In this document: positions 18,653 through 27,244 of the stretch, piece by piece
How the letters are laid out: each line of letters opens with the position of its first letter
How positions within the stretch are numbered: the stretch's first letter is position 1
Origin: MFD04580-c1 sp963702995
GTDB lineage: Bacteria > Planctomycetota > Phycisphaerae > Tepidisphaerales > Tepidisphaeraceae
Direction of reading: 5' to 3'
Assembly (NCBI GenBank): GCA_963702995.1
Contig: OY969783.1
Span: 186,001-250,000 of the forward strand
Length of the DNA stretch: 64,000 nt
Position numbers and translations under genes: made by a program
Notes under the pieces: model-generated
The model's database searches: none
What the model was told of the DNA's origin: nothing
Seen by the model: only the letters and a program-made list of their open reading frames with translations

Positions 18653-19681
18653 ATGAATACTCACCCCCACCCAATGCTCAACGTGCTCAAGCCCTCCGAC
18701 TTCGCCAGCGATCAGGATGTGCGCTGGTGCCCCGGGTGCGGCGATTACTCGATCCTTGCGCAGATGAAGAAGGTCTGCGCCAAGCTGGGCATGGACCGGA
18801 GCAAAACGGTCTTCGTCAGCGGGATCGGCTGCTCCAGCCGGTTCCCGTATTACATGAACACCTACGGGTTCCATTCCATTCATGGCCGGGCGCCGACGTT
18901 CGCGACGGGGCTGAAGCTCGCGCGGCCGGACCTGAACGTCTGGATGGTGACGGGGGACGGCGATGCGCTGAGCATCGGCGGCAACCACCTGATGCACATC
19001 ATCCGGCGGAATGTGGACGTGAAGATCCTGCTCTTCAATAACCGCATCTACGGCCTGACGAAGGGGCAGTACTCCCCGACCAGTGAGCTGGGAAAGAAGA
19101 CCAAGAGCACGCCCATGGGCTCCGTGGACGTCCCGATCCGGCCCATCAGCCTGGCGATCGCGGCCGAAGCGACCTTCGCCGCCCGGGCCATTGATGTTGA
19201 CGTCAAGCACCTGGAATACGTGCTGGAGCGCGCCGCCCGGCATGTCGGCACCGCGTTCGTCGAGATCTACCAGAACTGCAACATCTTCAACGACGGCGCC
19301 TACAACTATGCCGTTGACAAGACGACCCGGAGCGACACCACGCTCTACCTGGAGCACGGCAAGCCCCTGATCTTCGGCAAGGCGGCCGACAAGGGGATCC
19401 GACTCCACGGCATGACCCCGGAAGTCGTCAAAACCAGCCTCGTCAAGTCCGACGATCTGCTCATCCACGACGAGCGCGCGGACGAGCCGAGCCTCGCGTT
19501 CCTGCTGAGCCGCATGCGCTACCCGGACTTCCCCGAGCCACTCGGCGTCTTCCGTGACGTGGAGCGGGACCGCTACGGCGACCTGGTTCGCGCCCAGAAC
19601 CGCGCCGCGATCGACCGCGGCGGCCGCGGGGACCTGCGGACGCTGTTGACCGGGGACGAAACGTGGACTGTGGAAGCGTAA
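18653..19681 (+). CDS. korB: 2-oxoacid:ferredoxin oxidoreductase, beta subunit
   Basis: Thiamine-diphosphate subunit of the same enzyme as korA, 342 residues. 'VRWCPGCGDYSILAQMKK' is the family opening. 'GIGCSSRFPYYMNTYGFHSIHGRAPTFATGLKLARP' and the TPP/Mg motif 'VTGDGDALSIGGNHLMHIIRRN...FNNRIYGLTKGQYSPT' are clear. A C-terminal extension of about 60 residues follows. The ATG at 18653 is preferred to the upstream TTG at 18620. The separation from korA means the two may be transcribed through, or from a promoter overlapping, the antisense parD-like gene. Confidence 0.93.
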   Translation: MNTHPHPMLNVLKPSDFASDQDVRWCPGCGDYSILAQMKKVCAKLGMDRSKTVFVSGIGCSSRFPYYMNTYGFHSIHGRAPTFATGLKLARPDLNVWMVTGDGDALSIGGNHLMHIIRRNVDVKILLFNNRIYGLTKGQYSPTSELGKKTKSTPMGSVDVPIRPISLAIAAEATFAARAIDVDVKHLEYVLERAARHVGTAFVEIYQNCNIFNDGAYNYAVDKTTRSDTTLYLEHGKPLIFGKAADKGIRLHGMTPEVVKTSLVKSDDLLIHDERADEPSLAFLLSRMRYPDFPEPLGVFRDVERDRYGDLVRAQNRAAIDRGGRGDLRTLLTGDETWTVEA

Positions 19682-19711
19682 ACACGAGCGCCGGTTCAAT
19701 GGCGCGTGTCA

Positions 19712-19923
19712 AACGAGCCGCGCCCGTGAGGAAGCGGGCAGTCGCCGTACTCGGTGACTGATCGGTCTGATCGCCAGGGCCCTCGGGGCAGAGCGCCTTC
19801 GCCTGCGCGGGAAGTTGTCCGATGGGAACATCCGTGCGGCGGTTACGGCGCGGCGTGGGTCGCTCATCGGTCGCAGGAGTCGCCAAGCACGGCGATCCCG
19901 CTTCCTGACGGGCGCGGCTCGTT
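19712..19923. repeat. Inverted pair of dispersed repeat (GCTTCC...CGCGGCTCGTT family)
   Basis: The left copy at 19712-19746 starts AACGAGCCGCGCCCGTGAGG. The right copy at 19891-19923 contains the reverse complement of most of it, ending GGGCGCGGCTCGTT. They lie about 145 bp apart between convergent korB and the lipase gene. The same core occurs at 15997, 44168, 44249, 44373 and 59059, always between genes. Confidence 0.7.
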
Positions 19924-19934
19924 GGAGCCTGTTC

Positions 19935-20690
19935 TCAGATCATCGCCAGCGCCTCATCCACCGCCTTCACGTAATAGGGGGCGATATCGCCCGTCGGGTT
20001 GTTTAGGAATCGGCGATTGATGGTGCCCAGATGGTCGGCCGGCCACGTTCCCAGGTGGCGCCCCCAGATGGCGCTGCGGACCGAGACGAGCGAGTCGTTG
20101 TCCCCCTCGTTGGCGGCGATGATGCGATAGGAGTGCTGCCGGAACGCAGGCATCAACGCGGCGGGCAGGGCGGCACTCACCGAGCAATAGGCGACGTTTG
20201 GCGAGTCGGTGATCTCCTCGTTAAAGCGGGCGCAGCTCTCGAGCGTGAGATCGCTCCCGCCCTGGACGTTGAGGCCGATGAGCCGCAACAGACGCAGGCC
20301 GCCGAGGCGCTGGCCAAGGTGCCGCATGCACCAGTCGGCGTAGCTGGTCCCCCTGTGGGGCGAGCTGATGGTCAGCAGGGCCGAAATATGCCCTTCCATC
20401 CCAAGGCGGCGAATCATGTAGCGCGCGTCGAGCCCACCCATCGAGTGGGCGACGAGAAGGATCTTCCCGTTTGCCGTGGCTGCCGGGTGGCGAAGGATCT
20501 GTTCCTTCAGTTGCCGGGCGCGGGTTTCGATACCGGCGGTGGGGTGGACCCGCGTGACGATCAGCCGGTGCCCACGCTCGATGAGGGCGCGGTCGATTTT
20601 GTGGAAATAGGAGATTCGGACCGGCCCCACCCCGATCTCGGAGAAGCCGCAAAACCCGTGATGCAGGACGATGGTTGTCGGGCCAGGCAT
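19935..20690 (-). CDS. Alpha/beta hydrolase, triacylglycerol-lipase-like
   Basis: A 251-residue serine esterase of the lipase/PGAP1-like type. The oxyanion-hole region is 'VLHHGFCGFSEIGVG' and the nucleophile elbow is 'VAHSMGGLDARY' (Ser83). A probable catalytic Asp/His pair lies in the C-terminal third ('NEGDNDSLVSVRSA' with 'DHLGTINR'). There is no signal peptide, so it is probably cytoplasmic. It is convergent with korB; a palindromic repeat pair fills the space between them. The substrate is not predictable. Confidence 0.85.
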   Translation of the reverse strand: MPGPTTIVLHHGFCGFSEIGVGPVRISYFHKIDRALIERGHRLIVTRVHPTAGIETRARQLKEQILRHPAATANGKILLVAHSMGGLDARYMIRRLGMEGHISALLTISSPHRGTSYADWCMRHLGQRLGGLRLLRLIGLNVQGGSDLTLESCARFNEEITDSPNVAYCSVSAALPAALMPAFRQHSYRIIAANEGDNDSLVSVRSAIWGRHLGTWPADHLGTINRRFLNNPTGDIAPYYVKAVDEALAMI

Positions 20691-20830
20691 GGCGGGGCAG
20701 TCTAACCGCGCACCGCTCGACGGGCTGCGCGACGACGACTCAATTGAACGACCCGTTTGATTGTGAGCGGCGCGAACATCAGGTAAGCTGCCGCGCTCGA
20801 TCGAATCGCGATCGCCCCCTTCAGATCACG

Positions 20831-20953
20831 CGCCGCGGGAGGGCGGCCGGGACCGATGCAAGGGTCGGCTGTGAACCGGGTCAGGTCCGAAAGGAAGCAG
20901 CCCTAAGCAGTACCGGTCTTGTGCCTTCGGGATCCCGGTCGCTCCCCGCGGCG
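20831..20953 (+). ncRNA. ffs: Signal recognition particle RNA (small bacterial type)
   Basis: The conserved apical domain GGTCAGGTCCGAAAGGAAGC (from about 20879), continuing into CAGCCCTAAG, is the Ffh-binding signature. The flanks pair end to end (CGCCGCGGG at the 5' end with CCCGCGGCG at the 3' end, and GGCCGGGA with TCCCGGTC), giving a single hairpin of about 123 nt. A T-rich stretch (ATTTTGTTTG) follows and probably ends transcription. The RNA forms the SRP with Ffh and targets membrane proteins to the translocon. Confidence 0.93.
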
Positions 20954-21047
20954 ATTTTGTTTGCTCGTCATTCCCAAAGACAATGCGAAGACGCTGACTT
21001 GCGGGCTCATTCAGTTTGCGCTGGTCGTCGTTCGTCGAACGGCGGAC

Positions 21048-21070
21048 GGCACACGGAGTGTGCCTGCTAC
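21048..21070. repeat. Gene-end hairpin repeat, copy 1 (GGCACACGGAGTGTGCC)
   Basis: A 7-bp stem (GGCACAC/GTGTGCC) with a 3-base loop is followed by TGCTAC. Read on the minus strand it is GTAGCAGG plus the hairpin. The TAG in it (21067-21069) is the stop codon of the minus-strand dehydrogenase gene. Confidence 0.8.
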
Positions 21071-22043
21071 ATGATGCGATCGATCAGCGGCTGGCCACTC
21101 TCAAAGCGGCGGAGGTTGTCCAGAAAGTGCGTGGCGAGGCGTTCGAACTCGGTGTCGTGCCCGCCGGCGGTGTGAGGCGTGATGTAGCAGTTTGAGGTTG
21201 ACCAGAGCGGGTGATCGATCGGGAGGGGCTCCGGGTCGGTCACATCCAGAAAGGCGGCCGCCAGGCGGCCGGACTCCAGGCGGCGCGCAGGGCATCCTGA
21301 TCGACCGTATTCCCCCGGCCGATGTTGTAGAAGGTCGCGCCGCGCTTCATCAAGTCGAAGCGCCGGGCGTCGAAGTAATGCTGGGTCCCGGCGGCCGCGG
21401 GGAGGATGTTGATGACGTGGTCGGCGGTGGGGAGGCGTTGATCGGCGGCCTCGGTCGCCACCATCGCGATGCGCTCGTTCCCCTTCACCTTTCGCCTGAC
21501 GCCGACGACCTGCATGTGCAGCGGTTCCAGGAGCTCGGCGAGCCGGCTTCCGATCGCGCCGTACCCGTAGATGATCGCGTGCTGGCCCAGCAGCAGGTGA
21601 CAGCGAACGCGGTGGTGGGCAGCCCGCCAGGCTCGGTCTTCCTGCTCCGCCAAAGAAGCGGGCAACTGCCGTGCGGCCGAGAGCATCATCGCCAGCACAT
21701 GTTGGGCACAGGGCTCGTTGTAGACCGACGAGCTATTGGTCATGACGGCGCCCCGTCGCGCCAGGCCCTCACGGACGGCCGCGTTGTCGTAACGGGTGTA
21801 GCCGGCGCTGGTCAAATGACTCCATCTGAGGTGGGGCAGCCGGGCCGCTTGTCCGGGGTCGGGCTGGCCGAGGGCGATGTGCGCCTGTTCCAGGAGCGGG
21901 TCGGGGCCGGAGGCGATCAGGTTGGAATTTTTGATGTCGGCGGACAGGAGGAGCCGATGGGGGCCGATCGACCGATGGATCGTGGCCATGACGGGCTCTG
22001 GAAAGTAGGCGTTGCACCAGATCGCGAGCGGCTCGGTGTTCAT
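21067..22043 (-). CDS. D-2-hydroxyacid dehydrogenase, frameshifted
   Basis: NAD-dependent D-isomer-specific 2-hydroxyacid dehydrogenase (glyoxylate/hydroxypyruvate reductase-like), about 325 residues. The Rossmann motif is 'AIIYGYGAIGSRLAELL', followed by the substrate-site Arg in 'FYNIGRGNTVDQDAL'. After an indel near 21270 the frame continues with 'ESGRLAAAFLDVTDPEPLP', then the catalytic His region 'YITPHTAGG' and a C-terminus 'GQPLIDRIM'. The repaired protein ends in a TAG that lies inside a hairpin repeat. The substrate is inferred only at family level. Confidence 0.83.
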
Positions 22044-22399
22044 TGGAAGGGGCTCCTCGTTCGTGATGGCCTTCTGTACACGCGGAAGGGGCGGATCGGA
22101 AGGCGGCGGGGCGTTTTTTCGGCGACGGCGGGGCGGCGGAAGCCGGCTTGGGAGGTCTGGCGTTGGATCGCGGGGGGATGGCCCGTTTGCAAGATGATCG
22201 GTCGCGACGGTATAAAGTCAGCGGCGAGATGGTTCGACAAACCCCCGAGCGTCCGGGCGCGAAATCGGCCCGGGCGTGGTTTGACAATCTTCCTGAACGA
22301 CTTATACTCTCCGCCCTTCTACGCTGCCGGCGCGGTGCCACGTCGGGGCCCATCGTATGGACCGCAAGTCGAGTCGTATGGTGGCTTAACTGAATTCGT
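22044..22399. other. Intergenic region, 356 bp, with promoter for tRNA-Thr/tuf
   Basis: No supported gene. It separates the minus-strand dehydrogenase from the plus-strand tRNA-Thr and contains a near-consensus promoter at 22281-22308. The start region of the dehydrogenase must also be served from here. Confidence 0.55.
22281..22308 (+). promoter_or_regulatory. Strong promoter candidate for tRNA-Thr and tuf
   Basis: TTGACA at 22281-22286 and TATACT at 22303-22308 with a 16-bp spacer. The tRNA-Thr gene begins about 90 bp downstream and tuf follows on the same strand. Confidence 0.65.
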
Positions 22400-22471
22400 G
22401 CTGCCATAGCTCAGTGGTAGAGCGCCACCTTGGTAAGGTGGAGGTCCAGGGTTCAAGCCCCTGTGGCAGCT
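22400..22471 (+). tRNA. tRNA-Thr (anticodon GGT)
   Basis: A complete cloverleaf: acceptor stem GCTGCCA/TGGCAGC, D-arm AGCTCAGTGGTAGAGC, anticodon stem-loop CCACC-TTGGTAA-GGTGG with anticodon GGT, and T-arm with GGTTCAAGCC. CCA is not encoded. A tRNA-Thr next to tuf is a common bacterial arrangement. Confidence 0.95.
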
Positions 22472-22769
22472 TTAGCGGCTTCGTCGCCACAGGGCGGCGG
22501 GGCGGCAACAGACGGCGGCATTCGGCATTTGGCAGCCCGCAGCGGCCTGAGCGGCCCCTGCGTGCTCCCTAATGTCGAATGTCGAGTTTTCGAAGTAGAG
22601 ACCAGCGAGTCAGGGCAGAACCCCCGAAGCCTAAAGGCGACGGTATGGGACCTGACGCCCGCGGCGTAACAGCACCTGAGTCGGGTGCTGTCGCCCGGTG
22701 CAACAGGCCAGCGGCCTCGACAACCGCGAGCCCAAGCAAACAGACGTCAGACCCCTGGAGGATCCAGCA

Positions 22770-23966
22770 ATGGCAAAGGGCGTATTCGAGCGTAAGAAGC
22801 CGCACGTTAACGTCGGCACGATCGGTCACATCGACCACGGCAAAACCACCCTGACCGCGGCTTTGTCCGCCCGGTCGCAGGCGAAGTTTGGCACCACCGC
22901 CAAGAACTATAAGGACATCGCCAAGGGCGGGACCGAGCGCAACGCCACCAAGACGGTGACGATCTCGGCCGCGCACGTGGAGTACGAGTCAGAGGCGCGG
23001 CACTATGCCCACGTCGACTGCCCGGGCCACGCGGACTACATCAAGAACATGATCACCGGCGCCGCCCAGATGGACGGGGCGATCCTGGTGGTCTCGGCCG
23101 CTGACGGCCCGATGCCGCAGACGCGCGAGCACATCCTGCTCGCCCGCCAGGTCGGCGTGCCGAAGATCGTCTGCTTCCTGAACAAGATCGATCTTGTGGA
23201 CGACGCCGAGCTGCTCGAGCTCGTCGAGATGGAAGTCCGCGAACTTCTCACGAAGTACGGCTTCCCCGGCGACGACACCCCGATCATCAAGGGGAGCTCG
23301 AAGCCGGCGCTGGATAACCCCAGCGACGCGACGGCGACCAAGTGCATCGACGAGCTCGTCGCTGCCCTGGACAGCTACATCCCGATCCCGCAGCGCGAGG
23401 TTGACAAGCCGTTCCTGATGCCGATCGAAGACGTCTTCAGCATCAAGGGCCGCGGCACGGTCGGCACCGGGCGTATCGAGCGCGGGATCTGCAAGGTCGG
23501 CGATACGGTCGAGATCGTCGGGCTCAAGCCGAACAAGACCACCGTCGTGACCGGGATCGAGGCGTTCAACAAGACGCTGGATAACGGGCAGGCCGGTGAG
23601 AACGTCGGCGTGCTGCTCCGCGGCGTGGAAAAGGACGACCTGGAGCGCGGGCAGGTCCTGTGCGCCCCCAAGTCGGTCCTGCCGCACACGAAGTTCGAGG
23701 CGGAAGTCTACGTGCTGACGAAGGAAGAGGGCGGGCGCCACACCCCGTTCTTCACCGGGTATCGCCCGCAGTTCTACTTCCGGACGACCGACGTGACCGG
23801 TTCCGCCAAGCTGATGGGCGGCGCGGAAATGTGCATGCCGGGCGACAACGTGACGATGGAAGTCGAGCTTCAGGCTCCGATCGCCATGGAAGAAAAGCTC
23901 CGCTTCGCCGTGCGTGAAGGCGGCAAGACGGTCGGCTCGGGCGTGGTCACCAAGATCCTCGCCTAA
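22770..23966 (+). CDS. tuf: Elongation factor Tu
   Basis: GTPase that delivers aminoacyl-tRNA to the ribosome, 398 residues. The G1 motif 'GHIDHGKTT' (about 19-27), G3 'DCPGHADY', G4 'NKIDLVDD' and G5 region 'GSSKPALD' are all intact. Domains 2 and 3 follow with 'GRGTVGTGRIERG' and 'FTGYRPQFYFRTTDVTG'. The ATG at 22770 has GGAGG ten bases upstream. It lies downstream of tRNA-Thr and a strong promoter, and is followed by an inverted repeat that may end or attenuate transcription before rpmG. Confidence 0.98.
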   Translation: MAKGVFERKKPHVNVGTIGHIDHGKTTLTAALSARSQAKFGTTAKNYKDIAKGGTERNATKTVTISAAHVEYESEARHYAHVDCPGHADYIKNMITGAAQMDGAILVVSAADGPMPQTREHILLARQVGVPKIVCFLNKIDLVDDAELLELVEMEVRELLTKYGFPGDDTPIIKGSSKPALDNPSDATATKCIDELVAALDSYIPIPQREVDKPFLMPIEDVFSIKGRGTVGTGRIERGICKVGDTVEIVGLKPNKTTVVTGIEAFNKTLDNGQAGENVGVLLRGVEKDDLERGQVLCAPKSVLPHTKFEAEVYVLTKEEGGRHTPFFTGYRPQFYFRTTDVTGSAKLMGGAEMCMPGDNVTMEVELQAPIAMEEKLRFAVREGGKTVGSGVVTKILA

Positions 23967-24044
23967 GGAAATCGGCCGCGACGACTTCATCGGGGCGACT
24001 CGACGAGGCCGGATCGATCGCGGCAGGTCGAACCGAGTGACATC

Positions 24045-24096
24045 TCAGTTGCCAGTGAGGCACGGGCATTCCGCCCGCCGCCTCACTGGCAACTGA
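24045..24096 (+). terminator. 17-bp inverted repeat after tuf
   Basis: CAGTTGCCAGTGAGGC (24046-24061) pairs perfectly with 24080-24095, plus one outer T-A pair; the loop is 18 bases. A T-run (TTTTTTT, about 24114-24120) follows 18 bases later. It probably reduces transcription between tuf and rpmG. Confidence 0.6.
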
Positions 24097-24138
24097 CCAC
24101 TCGGCATCGGCCACTTTTTTTCGATTGAAGGTGTTACA

Positions 24139-24303
24139 ATGGCAAAGGAAAGTCGCGAAATGGTCTGGCTCCAATGCACGGAGACCGGGGACCTGAATTA
24201 CCGCACCGAGATCAAGGTGGCGGGCGGCGTGCAGAAGATCGAGCTGAAGAAGTATTGCCCGCGTCTTCGGAAGCACACGCTGCACAAGATCAAGCGGAAG
24301 TAG
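24139..24303 (+). CDS. rpmG: 50S ribosomal protein L33
   Basis: A 54-residue large-subunit protein: 'MAKESREMVWLQCTETGDLNYRT...KKYCPRLRKHTLHKIKRK'. The 'KKYCPRLRKHTLH' C-terminus is diagnostic for L33. Of the zinc-binding cysteines of the C+ form, only Cys13 and the Cys of 'KKYC' remain, so the zinc site is incomplete. Its position between tuf and tRNA-Trp/secE is the classical bacterial order. Confidence 0.95.
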   Translation: MAKESREMVWLQCTETGDLNYRTEIKVAGGVQKIELKKYCPRLRKHTLHKIKRK

Positions 24304-24405
24304 GGCAGTCGATAGACGCTCGGTTGACGCAACCGCCCGCGCGGCGCGTTGAGGCGAACGCCTTGACGCTTCGTGACGAATCGGTGCGGCGGCCGGTGCT
24401 TTTGA

Positions 24406-24478
24406 ACGCCGGTAGCTCAATTGGCAGAGCAGCCGTCTCCAAAGCGGCAGGTTGGGGGTTCGATTCCCTCCCGGCGTG
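24406..24478 (+). tRNA. tRNA-Trp (anticodon CCA)
   Basis: A complete cloverleaf: acceptor ACGCCGG/CCGGCGT, D-arm GCTCAATTGGCAGAGC, anticodon arm GCCGT-CTCCAAA-GCGGC with anticodon CCA, and T-arm GGGGGTTCGATTCCCTC. CCA is not encoded. Its place between rpmG and secE is typical. Confidence 0.95.
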
Positions 24479-24531
24479 TTGCGATCGCAAGCGGTCCTGG
24501 CGGACTGGGTTGATACGGGTCGGTTGGCTGG

Positions 24532-25200
24532 ATGGTGAGTATGGCTTCAGCAACGCGCGACAGGGACGATGACAAGCCGGTAGCGGGCGGCGACGTCGGC
24601 GGTCCGGCCGGTGCCACCGGTCAGTCCGACCCCAAAACGTTCGGTTCCGGCAAAGGCAAGATCAAAGCCCGCAAGCAGGACGACACGGCCCGCGCGGACG
24701 ACGTCGATGACGACGATATCGACTCCCCTCAGACCGACGCCCGCGTCAAGGCGGCCGCCGGGCCCAGGCGATCCGCCGGCTACTTTACGATCCTCAAGAA
24801 GGGGCAAGGGTACTGGACCCGCATGGGCACGGCGATCGGCGCTGTCGTGCTGGGGGTCATGCTCGCTTACACGATCTACGATAAGATCCCGCCCTATTTC
24901 ATCCAGGACCCGGGCCTTGGCCGCAAGGTCGCCGTCGGGTCGGCGGTCGGCTTCCTGGTCGCCTACACGATTTTCGCCTGGTCGATGATGAACAAACCGA
25001 CGAATGTCGAGTTTCTCATCCAGACCGACAGCGAGATGAAGAAGGTGAACTGGACGAGCCGTAAAGACCTCATCGGCTCGACCAAGGTCGTGATCATCTT
25101 CATGCTGCTGATCGCTTGTTTCCTGTTCTTTGTCGATTTCATCTTCGCCACGCTGATGCGTCTGATCCACGTCCTGAAGGTCACGCCCTGGGGTGGGTGA
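24532..25200 (+). CDS. secE: Preprotein translocase subunit SecE
   Basis: Clamp subunit of the SecYEG channel. The conserved SecE segment is C-terminal: 'NVEFLIQTDSEMKKVNWTSRKDLIGSTKVVIIFMLL', amphipathic helix then membrane helix. Two further membrane helices precede it (about residues 95-117 and 132-153), giving three in all as in E. coli. A charged, disordered N-terminus of about 80 residues is unusual and may be lineage-specific. The ATG at 24532 is given; an ATG at 24541 with a better-placed GGATGGTGAG is an alternative. It is followed by nusG, the usual pair. Confidence 0.93.
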   Translation: MVSMASATRDRDDDKPVAGGDVGGPAGATGQSDPKTFGSGKGKIKARKQDDTARADDVDDDDIDSPQTDARVKAAAGPRRSAGYFTILKKGQGYWTRMGTAIGAVVLGVMLAYTIYDKIPPYFIQDPGLGRKVAVGSAVGFLVAYTIFAWSMMNKPTNVEFLIQTDSEMKKVNWTSRKDLIGSTKVVIIFMLLIACFLFFVDFIFATLMRLIHVLKVTPWGG

Positions 25201-25314
25201 GCCGGGCGGCGGCCCAAACGTGCCTTTTCGGCGGCCGCCGCGCCGTTGCGGCGCGCGACGCCCACCGCTGGACGACCGATCGAAACGCCAGAATGGCTTA
25301 AGGCCAGGTAGGTT

Positions 25315-25854
25315 ATGCAATTTTTCGTCCTCCGGGTCGCCAGCAACAAGGAAGACCGCGTCCAGGAAGCGCTGCTGCGAAAGGTCAAGATCGAAGGCCT
25401 CGAAGAGCACGTCGGCCGCATCCTCGTCCCCAGTGAGCGCGTTCGCTCCGTGAAAGGGGGCGTCAAGCGTGAGAGTGATCGCAAGCTCTATCCGGGGTAC
25501 GTCTTCATCGAACTGCAGCTCGACAAGAACGGGATGATCCCCGAGAAGGTCTGGTTCACGATCAAGGAGACCGACGGCGTCGGCGACTTCATCGGATCCA
25601 ACGGGAAGCCGACCCCGATGAGCGTCAAGGACCAGGCGAAGATGCTGGAGGACGCCGAGAAGCCGGAAGGGACGACAGCCCCTCTGGAGTACAAGAAGGG
25701 GGACAAGATCAAGGTCAACAACGGCGCGTTCCAGAACTTCGAAGGGGAAGTGGACGAGGTCATCCCGGACAAGGGGATGGTCCGAATCATCACCATGATC
25801 TTCGGCCGCCCGACGCCGCTCGAGCTGGAGTACTGGCAAATCGAAAAGATGTGA
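25315..25854 (+). CDS. nusG: Transcription termination/antitermination protein NusG
   Basis: A 179-residue RNA polymerase elongation factor. The NGN domain begins 'MQFFVLRVASNKEDRVQEALLRKV' and includes 'LYPGYVFIEL'. The KOW domain near the C-terminus is 'YKKGDKIKVNNGAFQNFEGEVDEV'. The length and domain order are normal. It binds the clamp of RNA polymerase and couples to Rho or ribosome. It lies downstream of secE, with a species-specific membrane protein gene 46 bp after it. Confidence 0.96.
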   Translation: MQFFVLRVASNKEDRVQEALLRKVKIEGLEEHVGRILVPSERVRSVKGGVKRESDRKLYPGYVFIELQLDKNGMIPEKVWFTIKETDGVGDFIGSNGKPTPMSVKDQAKMLEDAEKPEGTTAPLEYKKGDKIKVNNGAFQNFEGEVDEVIPDKGMVRIITMIFGRPTPLELEYWQIEKM

Positions 25855-25900
25855 CCGTTGGCCCGCGCGGCCGACCGATCCGTCCGGGGCCAGGGAGTCC

Positions 25901-26371
25901 GTGCAGCAGTTCTTCCGCTATTACGGTCGCTTTCAGACGGCGCGCGGTTCGGTCGGCGGGCTGTCGGGAGTCGCCCGGTTCGCGTTATTTATCGCGGCAC
26001 TTCCAGGCCTGTTGTTGGCGCTCTTGTCAGTCCTGCTTTTTCTTGTTAGTATCCTCGCCCTTTTACTCCTAACGGTCCCGACCTACCGGCTGATACGTTT
26101 TTTCAGCGGTCGGTGGTCGCCGGGACCGGGTGGGCGTGAATCGGATCTGAGGGCGTCGGTCAACCCTTTCGCGGGGCAATTTGTCGATCCGACACCGGAC
26201 GATGCGGGAGCGGCCGTCGCGGGCCGAAGGCGGATCGATTCCGTCGTGATCCAGCCGCAGGGCGCCCAAGAGTCGCGGCCACCGGACGAGACCGGGCGGC
26301 CGAACGAGACCAGACGGCCAAACTCAACCGGGCGGCCGGACGGAACCGGGCGGCCGGACGAGCAGACATAG
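25901..26371 (+). CDS. Small membrane protein with hexapeptide-repeat tail, unknown function
   Basis: A 156-residue protein that I do not recognise. A GTG start at 25901 follows AGGGAG. A long hydrophobic stretch at about 26-63 ('FALFIAALPGLLLALLSVLLFLVSILALLLLTV') is one or two membrane helices. The C-terminal half is hydrophilic and disordered. It ends in five tandem hexapeptides of the form RPxxT-G/R ('RPPDET', 'GRPNET', 'RRPNST', 'GRPDGT', 'GRPDEQ'), encoded by about 18-bp DNA repeats at about 26275-26365. It sits between nusG and rplK and is probably co-transcribed with them, but no function is implied. Confidence 0.65.
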   Translation: MQQFFRYYGRFQTARGSVGGLSGVARFALFIAALPGLLLALLSVLLFLVSILALLLLTVPTYRLIRFFSGRWSPGPGGRESDLRASVNPFAGQFVDPTPDDAGAAVAGRRRIDSVVIQPQGAQESRPPDETGRPNETRRPNSTGRPDGTGRPDEQT

Positions 26372-26430
26372 CAGACAGTTGTGACCCATGGGCCGGCTCT
26401 GCCGGCCCGCGAACATTAGCCGAGCGAGCC

Positions 26431-26859
26431 ATGGCCAAGAAAGAGATTACCGACCAGTTTAAGATCCAGGCACCGGGCGGCAAAGCGACGCCGGCGCCTC
26501 CGATCGGCCCCGCCCTGGGCGCGCACGGCGTGAACCCCGGTCAGTTCATTCAGCGGTTCAACGCGATGTCGGCCCACCTGAACGGTCAGGTCGTCGGTGT
26601 CGTCATCACGGTCTACAAAGATCGCACCTTCGACATCGAGTTGAAGAGCGCGCCGGCCGCCGAGCTTCTCAAGGCCGCCGTAAAGGCCGAAAAGGGGAGC
26701 GGCGAGCCGAACAAGAACAAGATCGGCAAGGTCACGATGGCCCAGTGCAAGGAGATGGCCAAGCTGAAGGTCAAGGACCTGAACGCCTTCGACGAAGACC
26801 ATGCCGCCCGCATCATCGCCGGGACGGCCCGCTCAATGGGGATCGTGGTTGAAGGCTGA
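26431..26859 (+). CDS. rplK: 50S ribosomal protein L11
   Basis: A 142-residue protein of the ribosomal GTPase-associated centre. 'QAPGGKATPAPPIGPALGAHGVNPGQF' is the N-terminal signature that contacts release factors and thiopeptides. 'KIGKVTMAQCKEMAKLKVKDLNAFD' and 'RIIAGTARSMGIVV' form the rRNA-binding C-domain. The length is normal. It heads the L11 operon but is separated from rplA by an extra 88-residue gene. Confidence 0.97.
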   Translation: MAKKEITDQFKIQAPGGKATPAPPIGPALGAHGVNPGQFIQRFNAMSAHLNGQVVGVVITVYKDRTFDIELKSAPAAELLKAAVKAEKGSGEPNKNKIGKVTMAQCKEMAKLKVKDLNAFDEDHAARIIAGTARSMGIVVEG

Positions 26860-26864
26860 TCGTC

Positions 26865-27131
26865 ATGAGCCCGGACCGGATCAAACTCGCGTTGGCGGAA
26901 CAGCCTTTTCAGCCGTTTACCGTCCATACGGGCGATGGCGAGAAAGTCGATGTGCTTTCGAGAGAGTTCGCCTATCTCTACCCCGGCGCCCGGACGCTTT
27001 TGGTAAGCGTGCCGCTGAAGCCCTCGGCTAAGGAAGAAGGCGAGTTCGAAGAGCATCGAATCGACGTCTTCCTGATCACGAAGTTGACGTCGCCGATCCG
27101 TCGCAAAGGGCGGAACGGTTTCAAACAATGA
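26865..27131 (+). CDS. Conserved small hypothetical protein between rplK and rplA
   Basis: An 88-residue protein ('MSPDRIKLALAEQPFQPFTVHTGDGEKVDVLSREF...RIDVFLITKLTSP'). It resembles short planctomycete proteins of the pattern 'QPFxPFxxHxxDGxxxxV...DVxLIT', which have no known role; this is from memory. It is a compact alpha/beta sequence with no signal peptide, membrane helix or catalytic motif. It begins 5 bp after the rplK stop, so it is almost certainly in the ribosomal transcript. It breaks the usual rplK-rplA adjacency. Confidence 0.7.
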   Translation: MSPDRIKLALAEQPFQPFTVHTGDGEKVDVLSREFAYLYPGARTLLVSVPLKPSAKEEGEFEEHRIDVFLITKLTSPIRRKGRNGFKQ

Positions 27132-27244
27132 ATCGAAACGTGGCCTTCGAGCCTCTTTCGATATCCGCAAAGGCGCACCACGGCCTGTAACAGTGGGAGC
27201 TTCGGCCGGGAGCTTTTGTCGCCGGCCGCTGGAGCGCTGAACGC

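Noticed and set aside
20675..21175. 166-codon plus-strand frame
   Set aside because: It runs through the SRP RNA and a hairpin repeat and has no protein-like composition.
26275..26365. CRISPR-like short repeats
   Set aside because: The 18-bp repeats are tandem, have no spacers and lie in frame inside a coding gene. No CRISPR array was seen anywhere in the window.
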